NCBI GenBank assembly: GCA_951799445.1
Contig: OX637296.1
Span: 10,664,001-10,728,000 of the forward strand
Origin: Pseudisothecium myosuroides
Lineage: Eukaryota; Streptophyta; Bryopsida; Hypnales; Lembophyllaceae
DNA length: 64,000 nucleotides
Direction: 5' to 3'
The notes under the pieces are model-generated. The model searched no databases. It worked only from the letters and a program-made list of their open reading frames with translations, and was not told where the DNA came from. Each line of letters opens with the position of its first letter. Within the stretch, counting starts at the first letter, position 1. The position numbers and the translations under genes were made by a program. Positions 54,807 through 64,000 of the stretch are shown here, in pieces.

Positions 54807-55940
54807 TTAGTATGTTTGCAGTTTTAGGATTTTTAATCTGGAGCGGATTTTCCGTGCGTGGGGCCCGGTTCCGGATTCTTAGGAGTAGTTGACTTTGAAC
54901 TTTCCGGATATTACGGTTGATTACTGATTGGTCACCTGGATTTTCAGGTGTTCTTTTTTTGGCTTTTTGTTTGGGTTTTAAGTGGAGGGCAGCTTGTTGC
55001 CCTTTCATTCCAGCCTTGCCCATTTTGTGTACATTAGTTTATGCTCATATTCTCTTTTCTTTAATCTGAGCCACTAAGTGGACATTCAGATTTCTGACTA
55101 TGTGTGCGTTTTCTTGAGTTGTTTATGAATGGTGAAAGTGTGAGAGAGGGCGGATGAGGGGGAATCCAGGTTGAGAATTAGTTGGACCTGATTTGAGTGA
55201 GTAAGTTTGTGAGGACACTTTACTAGACTTATGAGTAAGGACTTGTGCGTGGTACCTTTAAATTGCCGTAACGGTGATCCGGTTCTAAGAGTGGTGCGGA
55301 TGCGAGTCCGGAATCCAGGGAGGGTTCCGAGCGGAGATAAGTGACTGCCAGCGGAAAATCCCCACTCACCGGAAGGTCTGCCAATCCTAGGATCAGTCTG
55401 GTAGATAGATGCGCGAATCTCTTCCAGTTCAGGCTGTCTTGATCTGTCGTTGTAGTAAAGGCAGAAGAATACAATTCTGAGTGACCTGTTTTCCGGGCAA
55501 GCTACCCGGGGAATTGTGAGGATCGTTACTTTCTCTACTCTACAATAAAAACTCGGTTAGGATTGTTTTGTGTGAAGTTTTGTGCAGAGAAATAGATGCC
55601 TATGAGTGGTGCGTTCCTACCCCTCTAAAGATCAAATGCGGACACCCTGAGGGTGAAACAGGGGAATAGAAAACCAGTTGAGGTCGAGAAGTGAGACCCG
55701 AAATCCGGATCATACCGGAAACCGGAAAGAGATAGATCCGGATTGGGATCCGGAAGACCATTGTGTAAGAAATAGGAAGAAAAAGAGGTGTGGCTTGGGG
55801 TTTTGGTTGTTTCGATTAAAACCCGGATACTCCTTAGCTTGCTAAAACATACTAGAATCTCCTGGGACGATATTTCGTGTTATCTGATCATCATTTTGGT
55901 GTTAAGGATACTTACGCCTAGATTGCGCGTACGACACTTT
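54807..55940 (+). other. Probable LTR/leader region of the gypsy element
   Basis: No coding. It ends GCGCGTACGACACTTT directly before the primer-binding site, so at least its 3' part should be the 5' LTR. The LTR start cannot be fixed because no second LTR is in the window. Confidence 0.5.
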
Positions 55941-55960
55941 TGGCGCCGCTGCCGGGGATT
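55941..55960 (+). other. Gypsy primer-binding site (Asp-tRNA type)
   Basis: TGGCGCCGCTGCCGGGGATT is nearly identical to the site complementary to the tRNA-Asp 3' end used by many plant Ty3/gypsy elements. Confidence 0.75.
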
Positions 55961-56079
55961 CTGAAAGCTTGAAGCAAGCTCTGGATAGGATCCGGAGAAG
56001 TGACCAAAACGTAGAGAAAATTTAATTTAAGGACCTTCTGTTGAAGCTAGGATCGAAAACGCTACCAAGCCCCTACTTC

Positions 56080-57396
56080 ATGAGTAGAACTGAGAGTGAT
56101 ACTCCGATAGGTCGACGGTCAGCCCGTTTGGAAGAGCTTTCCAGAAGAGTTATAGTACACGGAATTCCAGCCTCGGAATCAGAGGAAGATTTGGTAGTGG
56201 TCCCTAACTTAGGTACCGGACCGGATATTCCCTCAGAACGTCTGACTAGCCCGGAACCAGTTGCGGAACCGGAAGAAGTTAGAGAAGAACCCGAGAGAGG
56301 ATCCACATCGAAAACTTCTGAAGAGGAGCCATCCTCTGACGAAGCTGAGATCATGGTATCCACCACACGCCTCAGGTATAATAGGTTCCGAGGAGATGGC
56401 AGTAAGGATGTAGATGACTGGCTGGGAGAATTTGAGGCCACAACAGTAGCTAACCAGGAAGACCCAGCTGCCAGACAGCGAATCTTTCAAGGGTTACTGA
56501 AAGGAGAGGCTCTGAGATGGTATCAAGACGTTCCGGAAGCTATCCGGAATGACTGGAACCAGCTCACCAATCTGTTCCTCCGAACTTTTAGAGAAGTTGG
56601 AGGAGAGGCCAGAGCGTTGGGTAGAATCAGTAAAGTGACCATGCGTTCTCATGAGTCTGTGAGATCATAGGGACAGAGAGTGAAAGATCTACTTAAAAAG
56701 CTAACTACGGAAATAGCTCCAAGTATACAGATGGAATGGTATGTGGCAGGATTCCCGGAGGCAATGGGCTTTCAGATCCGACAATCCCGACCCACCACGT
56801 TACGTGAGGCTATGGAGTCAGCTCAGAATTACGAGAACTCGGCACAGTCTCTGAGAAGATCCATCAAGAAGAGCGAAAAGATGGAGAAGGGACGAAGCAA
56901 GAAGTATGAAAGGAAGGAAAGACGTAGACGGAAGTTTTCCGATTCCGAGACCGCGAGTTCCGGAACCGGGACGGATTCGTCTACCACGGAATCTAACAGC
57001 TCTACCAGCGAAGCGGAAACTTCCAGAGGAAAGCGCGCTGTGCAAAGCAAGGCTGCTGGATCCGGTCGTAAGACGGTCAAAGTGAAGATAGAAGATGACG
57101 ATTCGAAGAAATTTCTGAAGAATATCCAAGAAACCTTGGAAGCAATCAAGGTCAACATGGCAGAGAATCGGATGCCGAGGCGGATAGTGCCAACCACACG
57201 TGCGAACGTTTGGTGTACAAGATGTGGAGGACCGGGTCATTATGCGAGTGAGTGTCAACCGCGACCTCAGAAACAAGTGCACTTTGTGGACGAGGAAGGG
57301 GTGTACTACACTCTACCTGATCCGGAAGAATACGAGGAGCACGTCAATCTGGTATTCCAGATCCAGTCGGGATACGGAAGAGGGAAGATTCAGCAG
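56080..57396 (+). pseudogene. Ty3/gypsy gag with zinc knuckle (in-frame TAG, 3' truncated)
   Basis: Capsid protein of an LTR retrotransposon. The ATG at 56080 starts MSRTESDTPIGRRSARLEEL; an acidic linker follows. The retrotransposon gag domain reads NRFRGDGSKDVDDWLGEFEA ... LKGEALRWYQDVP ... LFLRTFREVG. A TAG at 56668-56670 interrupts HESVRS/GQRVKDLL, with the frame continuing. Then come a Lys/Arg-Ser-rich region and the CCHC knuckle CTRCGGPGHYASEC (57214-57255). Element sequence stops at about 57397, before protease or RT, where an antisense gene fragment begins. Confidence 0.82.
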
Positions 57397-57422
57397 CTTT
57401 GCCAAAAAACTGGAATCCTACG

Positions 57423-57998
57423 TTACTCAACGCAGGTTAGGCTTGCGCTCGTTGGGGCCACCCACAGAAGATCAAAATTGCGCCAATCTTCACCTTGTGG
57501 AACCGATCCCCTCATCTGCCAACCCCGAGTAAGGATGTCACGCAGACAACAAAGCTCTGCTGCGGAGAGCTCCTGCAGCGGGGTAATCCTAAGGCGCTCC
57601 GGGATGGGCTTCTGCAGCGCCCACGTACTGAGAAACACCTGCATCAACTGGTCGAATCTGGTCACTACGAAGCGATCTGGTGAAGTTCGTTGTGGCCGAG
57701 CCTCCTACTTCAAATCAAACTGCGCCAATCGCAGCGCAGCGTACTCAACACGCGCTTCAAGCATGTTCCTCCAATGCGTGCTGACGGTCAAGAGGTCCAG
57801 GAGAAATCGCAACGCCTTGGCCCTGTCGCGTGTCCCCAACTCCCGGAATTCCCACCCTGCTTCAGCACATCTGCTCTCTTCCAGGAATCGCGGCAGCAGC
57901 ACGTCTGGGGCAATGGCGTGCATTTGGTCAAAGCGCCCGAGGACGTTGGGTTTCATAGTGCGCGTGCTCACTCCGACCTGCGCGCTGTCACCAAGCAT
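57423..57998 (-). pseudogene. Fragment resembling a DDT/WHIM-type protein
   Basis: A minus-strand frame open for ~190 codons except one TAG (near 57702, after AQFDLK). It encodes KPNVLGRFDQMHAIAPDVLL and RAKALRFLLDLLTVST-WRNMLEARVEYAALRL, which resembles the helical DDT/WHIM segments of chromatin-remodeller partners (RAKLLRFLCD-like). The 3' half, with LRITPLQELSAAELCCLRDI, is not recognised. Upstream exons are not identifiable. It may be gene debris carried by whatever cut the gypsy element. Confidence 0.35.
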
Positions 57999-57999
57999 C

Positions 58000-59340
58000 A
58001 GTTAATACATATCCGTTGCACTGACGCAGCAATTCCAAGCACATGCAAACCTACTTCATCCAGCCCAACCCACGCAAGAATCCAAGAGCAGTTTACAAAA
58101 AATACGAAAAAAACTGAGGTGCTACGAAACCCCAGCTATCGTATGCGTCGTCAATGCAAGAACTAGCAGCCGAGAACGAAGAGATTAACAAGAAAGACCA
58201 GTTCTAGGGCTCGACCAGCAAAACAGCGAGGCGGCAAATAAAACCCAACAAATGTAGAATGCAGTCTGCTGGAATGGACAAGAGACAATAAGGAAAACTG
58301 GAAATTGGACGAACCTGGAATTGCCGTTAGTCCGGATGTCCTGCATTCCGGATTTAGCTGTCGGCGCTGCACCATTGCGGCCATCGACGACTACCAAGTT
58401 CGCCAATCCACGAGTCACAGCGATCTGAGGACGCACCTCCGCATTAGGGCGCACGGCAACATCGCAAGCTGGTTCCGCTCCCGCATCGCGCCCCTGCCCA
58501 AGAAATCCTGGAGTCGACATCTTCAAGTGCGCCTACCCAGAAAACCCAACACCCAAAATCGAAATCGCTGAAGGCTGACGACGTTGAATTGTCCACAAAG
58601 GAGGAGCGCTTCTGGCAGGAAACTGAGATTCCTAAACGCAGGTGAAGAATGCGAGCACAAGCAGGGTTCACGAGGAAAATGGAGCTCATGCAGGACGGAG
58701 GAGGAGGGTTTAGTTTATACCAGCGCGTGTTCTCAATGGGGAGGCCATCATTTCAAAATATTGGGAAAGCCGTCAATTTGGAATTCCAGCCGAAATTTGC
58801 AAAATCCATAATTGTACAAATCCACGGATCCGTGCCCAAATCATTTCAAAACCAGGGCATTCGATCACTGTAATCATCCCTAATCATTTGGGCACTCACC
58901 CGTCACATATGCTACTTGAGCATCTTGTCACAGCCCTCAGGGTTTAGGGTTTAGGGCTCCCTGCACATCCAACAGATAACACTAGCGGAGGACGGTAAGT
59001 AGGGTTCAGGGCCGTATTCCGAGGCCGTCTCAGAACGCTCTGCCCGTCTCCTGCCCTGTAAACCCAAACCAACCCCAGAAAAACATCACAATATTTTGGA
59101 ACAAAATGAATTGGTGCCCCTATACATATTCAAAATACTCAGGGTAAATAATAAAAGTACTCACAGAGTACATTTGGGCTCGCAGACATACCTTCGCAGA
59201 GTAAGGACCCCCGAAAACAAAAATACTACAAAGTACAGTATGGAGTACAGTAAATATAATTGAACTAAACAAACATGTAAACATGAGGCTTGTTCCTTAT
59301 TTTTAAGCCTGTCATATATTATTTGTACATGCACACGAAA
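58000..59340. other. Debris with a possible exon and telomere-like motif
   Basis: A plus-strand frame at about 58448-58640 (SSSAPTQKTQHPKSKSLKAD, ELSTKEERFWQETEIPKR) ends at a good GT donor and could be an exon of an unidentified gene, but I cannot find its partners. GGGTTTAGGGTTTAGGG lies at 58939-58955. The rest, including the flank downstream of the large ORF, shows nothing coding. Confidence 0.35.
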
Positions 59341-59349
59341 TTGAGCACC

Positions 59350-59667
59350 TCATTTGTTATCGGTCACAAACTGATTCAATGCATCAGCATCTTCTGCATC
59401 TAGCGTGTAAACATCGGTGATGGAATTGTACTTAACTGTGACCGTGGTGATTATGGTGTCTACATCAATCCACCTGCTGTCACTATGGTCGTATTTAAAC
59501 TTCAAGTGACCTACACATTTTCGGAAGTATTGCAGCATCACTTGCAATTTGCATGGGTTAGGACTTTGCTTCCCTGATGCAGGGGACCGATTCATGAGGT
59601 CTACAGGATTTCGAAGCAGGCCCCATTGCGTGCCAACACGTCTCCGCATGGACTGCACACGCCCAAT
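59350..59667 (-). pseudogene. In-frame extension beyond the TAG of the large ORF
   Basis: Directly continues the frame of the 1384-codon ORF after a single TAG (59668-59670) for 105 more codons to a TGA. It has protein-like composition (RRRVGTQWGLLRNPVDLMNR, YNSITDVYTLDAEDADALNQ). A GT..AG pair around the TAG would give only a 19 nt intron and would break the frame, so this is either a nonsense mutation in the C-terminus or a readthrough extension. Confidence 0.55.
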
Positions 59668-62600
59668 CTACCATGTCCCATCGTCCACTCCATGCACAAT
59701 GCTTGCTGGAGTTCCGGATTTTGATGCTGTTGTGGACCGTCCCCGCTTCCTCTTTTTAGCTGACCTTGCTGCAGAAGACATGTTTGTTGTGCTGCGCTGT
59801 ACAAAATAAACACCACAATCGGACCCTATGCCTAGCAGACAAGTATTAGAAGACGCTGCAGCTGTGACATAATCATCATGATTATTAAAATACATAGAAT
59901 GCTTTACTCTTGTCAATCTGTCCTTAAACAAGAAAGGATTCCTGTTTAATTGAGACACCAATGTGGATTTATAAATAATGTGCCCAGCAAAATCTACAGT
60001 GGGGTTTACCCGAGTTGGGGCCAGTGTGGTCGTCACTTGCTCCTCGTGTGCAGTCAACATGCTGGAGATTGCATCCCTCACTTCTCCTTCTAGCACAACC
60101 CCTGCATCCAGGCCGTCGTGGAAGACTTCAGCCTCTAATGTGTCCCGATGTACCCCGTCCACGCCTTCATCATCAACCGGCTGCCTTGTAGCCATGTTCT
60201 CCCGGATCACTTCTGAGTCACCATCCTCGCCACGCACCGGCCTAGCACCTTCTTTGAACCGCATGAACCGACCATCCACCTTCTCAGTCTCCCAAGGCTT
60301 CATGAACCACACTTTCAACGGAGCACGTGCATTTACACTTGGAGCCATATTCAAATGTCTCAACAGAGTTTGTGCCATTTTCAGACCTTCTTGCAATGCC
60401 GAGACCTCGTTGTTGGTACTAATACCACCGTAGTCACCAAGGTCACAAGGAGCTTCATCATTAGCAAGAGGGTGTATTTTTGTCCAAATGTTTTCCATTT
60501 TATTATGTTGTTTATTGAATTTCAGGCCATTATCAGCATACTCAACTTCAGAGAGATGGTTGAGAGTGTTAGCCGTATTAAGCAATTCATGAAAGTCATA
60601 AGCCCTTTCATTACCGTTCATGCCGCCAATCTTGGAAAAAAATACCTCGCAGCAGTCGCTCCCGGTCAAATGCAGCGGAACCTGCAAGTGTGGATACTTG
60701 TCTCTAAAGTGGCAGATTAGTAGAACAGCAAAGTGACAAGACAGTTGGATGTCTACAAAACATTGCTGGCTCACAAAATGATGAGCCTCAACAAAGTCTA
60801 CGGAGTTGCCCTGTACGCCATGATAACCATGCTGTAACCATAATCTCCAAATCCGGAAGAAAAAAGACACCTTGGCAGCCAACATTATTCTATCCCGCAA
60901 ACTGTGACGAGGTGAGCAAAAGATGTCTATGTAATCAGCACAAATCTCAAGATAATATTCAGTCCCTAAGGTACGCTCCCTGTGCACATCATCTGCCTCT
61001 CGCAAACGTCTTAAGCACATCCTCACTTTCTTCGAACATAGACGTTGGGCTGAACCCCAATTTTGGCGGTCTTTTTGGTCAATATCCTCCTGCCTTAGCC
61101 CATGTTCATCTGCAGTGAATCGGTTATAAACATGGCCCACATGTTGGAGTAAACATACATCACCCCCAAGTTGCAAGCAACGCACAAAAGACAACAGAGG
61201 ATTTATTAATTTTTTACCATTGTGGATGTAATCTTGGTCATGTAGCCCAAATGCATCCCCATCCCCATTTAATGACGCAGTTAGAAACCATCCTTCCCAC
61301 CCTACAGACAGACGATCACCAACTGGGTTTCGGTAGTCGTGAAGCATTAGCTGCCTTCTGCGACTGTCTCCGTCACTAGCGTGCCCAACAATTGGTCCAA
61401 CTGTGGCCTTGCACTCAGTAGCCCACAATGCATCAATGCTGTTCCACTGCCGCCTCACCCAATCGGCATTGAAGCAGTTGCAAGTTGTTGTTGCAACGAG
61501 AACAAGACGAGGCAACTTGTCATGTAAGGGGTTCACAATTATAACTCTGGCAAACGACCCTACCTGGTCATCCCTGAAAGACTCTACAATTTTATTGTAA
61601 CCGTTTTCACCTACTCCACAGATAGGACTATACGTTGTTATACAAACATGATTAGTTTTGGGTCCGCAGAAACCAGCAAGAGTGTCCCACTTAGCTTCCC
61701 ACGATATTCTACCTTTGACCTTGGTCTCATCCTCAACCAAAATAACTGGAACGGGACCAACAATGTTGTGGGCACGCTTTGCATCTCCAAGAATTCGAGC
61801 AATAACTTTAAAAATGTCAGAATGCTCACCTGGTACAAACTGAACACCTTTTTTGAGGTCTCTCTTGATTGTGCTGTAATTCGGTCCTGCAAAATTCAGT
61901 GCAAACAAGTCGCACATGCGCCTCCCACCATAGACCTTCATGGCCTGAGCAAAACACTTTGAGTTCTCGCTGTGCCGATTACCCCTACCATCCCGATTCA
62001 GATTTCTGGCCACATCTTGAATAAAGTCCCAAAGTGCAAGCTTACCTCCAAATGCCCCCGTTCGATGGGCATTCAATATGTTATGGCAAAATTTATGGAC
62101 ATTGTGATCAGCAGTTGCAATCTTTGCCATCTCAGCTAACGTAGGGCGCTTCACCTTAAGTTGCGTAATTTTAGCGCGGGCAGCCCAGTGGTGCAGCTTC
62201 TCCAGCCTAAACTTTTTTGCCATATCCCTACTGTGACGAGAGAGTTCATTGATTGACAAATATCCCACCCTAATCCCACTTGCAGTTGTTCTTGAGCCCC
62301 TCTTCAGAATGGACTTGTCTTCCCTAAGTACCCTCAGCCTGAAATCATTTTCTTGAGGAATTTCAGCGCATGAATTGCAGGTTAGATTAGGAAACCCTTG
62401 AAGGCACGAAGACACCCTAACGCATTTCCTATGTCTAAACGTACCATGGACTTGTATGTCATTGCCAAGGGATGTTACAGAAACCTGCAAGTGCGGTTCG
62501 GGATACCAGTCTACACCGACATGTCGATCTTCTAACAACGAGGAAATACAGTATGAAACTCCGGCATACTCTACATTTGGTCCACGGTAACCCCAGCACA

Positions 62601-63822
62601 TCAAACTGAACAATGGAATATTGTGATCTGTTAGAGAATCACTTGGTTCTGCACCGGCAGAAGATGCCCCACCACCATCTTGGTAGAAAGCATGGAGGTC
62701 TAGCTGATTGGACTGCACGCTTGGTGCTGATGACGTTTGGGGCCTTCCCCTCCTCCCGCTCAGCAGCGCAGCCCCTCTTTGCTGTAAATTGTTGCAATCT
62801 TGAACGGCTTGCATGTGCTTTGAACTTGCCATATGATTCTTCAAGGTAGCCTCTAAATTCTTCTTTGGTGGACATAGCTGGAACAGACCATCTCGGCAGT
62901 AAGGGCATTTCACCTTGAACCAGAAGCTCTTCGGTTTCTCTTGCTGCAGATCTCCGACAGTGTAGAAGTGTTTCATTTCTCCTCCGAGTTCAGCATTTAC
63001 GGCATTCATGATATCAACTCCCTCTCCCATTAGCCGTTTATAGTCTTCAACACTTAGCAAAACAGTCTTTCCCTTAGGCGCTGCAGACTGAGGGTGATCA
63101 AGATAGTTGACGTTGTGCTTCCGACACCAACATTTTATGTGTTGGATACTTTGAAGGTGACTTATTCTGAAATTCGAAAACAAGTTCAGTATGACTGACT
63201 TACTGTGAATTCCACTATGCCCCCCTGTCTCCTTCCGGCACTCACAACAAAACATCTTCACGATTCCGATCCCGTCTTGATCCCACAATCGCAGCTCCCA
63301 CTTGTGATCATAGAGATCCGAGTCTTTCAGATCTTTCCGCAGCTTCTCCGCGCCAGCATGATATCGATCCATGGCTTCAGGCGGAATCAACGACGATTTC
63401 AGGGCCGACAAGGCCTGCTCGCTATCTTCGGCAATTGCTCCACTCAATCCGCTAATCCTCGAGGAGCCGATAGGATCAATGGTCCCTCCCTCCCCCACTT
63501 CATTCAACAAAACAAAATCGCCCTCATCGTTGATCGGATGAGGCTGTTCTTCAACGTCGATTGCATCCTGTAAACGACGCCTCTTAGCTGGGTCCCTGTC
63601 TTCAGCACTTGGAGTAGGAATCACGTAGACATCTCCGCAGACGTCGTTCAGGCGCTCAACTTTCTTCCGAATCCGCCGCTTATCCTCAACGTCCCAGAAG
63701 TCAAAGTTCCAATCCAGGACCTCCTTCGTCTCCAAGCGTAGTCTAAAAGATGCCAATGTTTCTGCTCCCTCCCCCTTAACCTTCTCGAAAAGCTCAGGTG
63801 CAGATGTCTCTGCTTCTAACAT
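59668..63822 (-). CDS. Large intronless DDE transposase-like protein, 1384 aa
   Basis: Probably a DNA transposase or a domesticated derivative. The first ATG is at 63822; the frame remains open above it, but only across promoter-like DNA with a telo-box. Seen in order: an acidic/basic N-terminus with RRIRKKVERL and DPAKRRRL (nuclear-signal-like); Cys/His pairs near residues 191-234 (FCCEC ... CWCRKH); a BED/C2H2-like finger near 301-337 (CPYC ... H-x5-H); a central basic helical region; and an RNase H-like core. Candidate acids of that core are VEDETKVKGRISWEAKWDTL (~697), HASDGDSRRRQL (~816) and LTGSDCCEVFFSKIG (~1059), an arrangement reminiscent of P/THAP9/Kolobok enzymes. The tail is KKRKRGRS, then TAG. 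Intact over 4.1 kb, unlike the other transposons here. Confidence 0.65.
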   Translation of the reverse strand: MLEAETSAPELFEKVKGEGAETLASFRLRLETKEVLDWNFDFWDVEDKRRIRKKVERLNDVCGDVYVIPTPSAEDRDPAKRRRLQDAIDVEEQPHPINDEGDFVLLNEVGEGGTIDPIGSSRISGLSGAIAEDSEQALSALKSSLIPPEAMDRYHAGAEKLRKDLKDSDLYDHKWELRLWDQDGIGIVKMFCCECRKETGGHSGIHSKSVILNLFSNFRISHLQSIQHIKCWCRKHNVNYLDHPQSAAPKGKTVLLSVEDYKRLMGEGVDIMNAVNAELGGEMKHFYTVGDLQQEKPKSFWFKVKCPYCRDGLFQLCPPKKNLEATLKNHMASSKHMQAVQDCNNLQQRGAALLSGRRGRPQTSSAPSVQSNQLDLHAFYQDGGGASSAGAEPSDSLTDHNIPLFSLMCWGYRGPNVEYAGVSYCISSLLEDRHVGVDWYPEPHLQVSVTSLGNDIQVHGTFRHRKCVRVSSCLQGFPNLTCNSCAEIPQENDFRLRVLREDKSILKRGSRTTASGIRVGYLSINELSRHSRDMAKKFRLEKLHHWAARAKITQLKVKRPTLAEMAKIATADHNVHKFCHNILNAHRTGAFGGKLALWDFIQDVARNLNRDGRGNRHSENSKCFAQAMKVYGGRRMCDLFALNFAGPNYSTIKRDLKKGVQFVPGEHSDIFKVIARILGDAKRAHNIVGPVPVILVEDETKVKGRISWEAKWDTLAGFCGPKTNHVCITTYSPICGVGENGYNKIVESFRDDQVGSFARVIIVNPLHDKLPRLVLVATTTCNCFNADWVRRQWNSIDALWATECKATVGPIVGHASDGDSRRRQLMLHDYRNPVGDRLSVGWEGWFLTASLNGDGDAFGLHDQDYIHNGKKLINPLLSFVRCLQLGGDVCLLQHVGHVYNRFTADEHGLRQEDIDQKDRQNWGSAQRLCSKKVRMCLRRLREADDVHRERTLGTEYYLEICADYIDIFCSPRHSLRDRIMLAAKVSFFFRIWRLWLQHGYHGVQGNSVDFVEAHHFVSQQCFVDIQLSCHFAVLLICHFRDKYPHLQVPLHLTGSDCCEVFFSKIGGMNGNERAYDFHELLNTANTLNHLSEVEYADNGLKFNKQHNKMENIWTKIHPLANDEAPCDLGDYGGISTNNEVSALQEGLKMAQTLLRHLNMAPSVNARAPLKVWFMKPWETEKVDGRFMRFKEGARPVRGEDGDSEVIRENMATRQPVDDEGVDGVHRDTLEAEVFHDGLDAGVVLEGEVRDAISSMLTAHEEQVTTTLAPTRVNPTVDFAGHIIYKSTLVSQLNRNPFLFKDRLTRVKHSMYFNNHDDYVTAAASSNTCLLGIGSDCGVYFVQRSTTNMSSAARSAKKRKRGRSTTASKSGTPASIVHGVDDGTW

Positions 63823-63865
63823 CCAAATCTTAACAAGTCCCGCTATGTATTGCAGGTAACGTGAT

Positions 63866-63881
63866 ACCCTAAACCCTAGAA
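63866..63881 (-). promoter_or_regulatory. Telo-box upstream of the transposase-like gene
   Basis: Plus strand ACCCTAAACCCTAG, 45-60 bp upstream of the chosen ATG. Two overlapping AAACCCTA-type motifs, as found near plant housekeeping genes. Confidence 0.4.
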
Positions 63882-64000
63882 ATGGAGTTGCAATGCCAAA
63901 CCCCACTCCAGTGAACCGCACTTCCAATCTCGCAATAAGTCCCAACTCCACAGCAATTACAAAATACGAAATCTAACAACAGCAGTAAGAAGCAGCGATA

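Noticed and set aside
57690..58166. Plus-strand 158-codon ORF
   Set aside because: Shadow of the minus-strand DDT-like frame; Arg/Ser/Pro composition without recognisable blocks.
59978..62849. Plus-strand ORFs of 60-150 codons
   Set aside because: All lie antisense within the single long transposase-like frame.

Overview
The window is nuclear DNA from a land plant. It holds intron-rich genes with plant-type GT-AG splice sites, plant orthologues (NSUN2/TRM4-type RNA methyltransferase, an IES2/INO80B-like zf-HIT protein, a deoxynucleoside kinase, SWEET transporters), TTTAGGG/telo-box motifs in promoter positions, Ty1/copia and Ty3/gypsy retrotransposons, and many CACTA, Stowaway, Emigrant-like and foldback elements. 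I cannot place the species; the divergence of the genes would suit a non-seed plant, but that is a guess.

Layout. 1-7.4 kb: an m5C RNA methyltransferase gene on the minus strand, its 3' end cut by the window edge. 7.5-9.9 kb: gene-free AT-rich DNA with a Stowaway-like MITE and a decayed TTAA element. 10.8-14.3 kb: the IES2/INO80B gene (minus), with a GC-rich, purine-tract promoter to about 15.4 kb. 15.5-18 kb: short dispersed repeats and a ~760 bp hairpin. 18-51.4 kb: a tandem duplication whose unit is dNK - spacer - SWEET (all minus). Unit 1 is dNK-A (18.1-20.0 kb), spacer (21-26.1 kb) and SWEET-A. SWEET-A is split by a 13 kb block of nested transposons (26.29-39.24 kb), so its C-terminal tail is stranded at 26.1 kb. 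Unit 2 is dNK-B (41.9-42.6 kb, a truncated pseudogene), spacer (43.4-47.4 kb) and SWEET-B (47.4-49.6 kb, frameshifted by a 17 bp deletion). The two copies differ by clean insertions, so each serves as the other's empty site; this gives target-site duplications for a TTAA element, a Stowaway MITE, a TTA-type MITE and a CACA-ended element.

51.4-52.5 kb is low-complexity DNA. 52.5-57.4 kb is a gypsy-type element with an Asp-tRNA-like primer-binding site, an unusual ORF upstream of that site, and a gag with a zinc knuckle; it is cut off at 57.4 kb. 57.4-58.9 kb holds gene debris. 59.7-63.8 kb carries one intronless 1384-codon minus-strand ORF with zinc-finger-like segments and an RNase H/DDE-like core, probably a P/Kolobok-like transposase or a gene derived from one.

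The most notable observation is a family of TTAA-flanked elements of about 0.93-0.96 kb with CCCCTAAAGG.../...CCTTTAGGGG ends (three full-length, two partial copies), which looks piggyBac-like and has a paralogous empty site inside the same window. A second is that four separate transposon-type or decayed ORFs each carry a single in-frame TAG; an internal pair of copia copies shows one direct CAG-to-TAG change.
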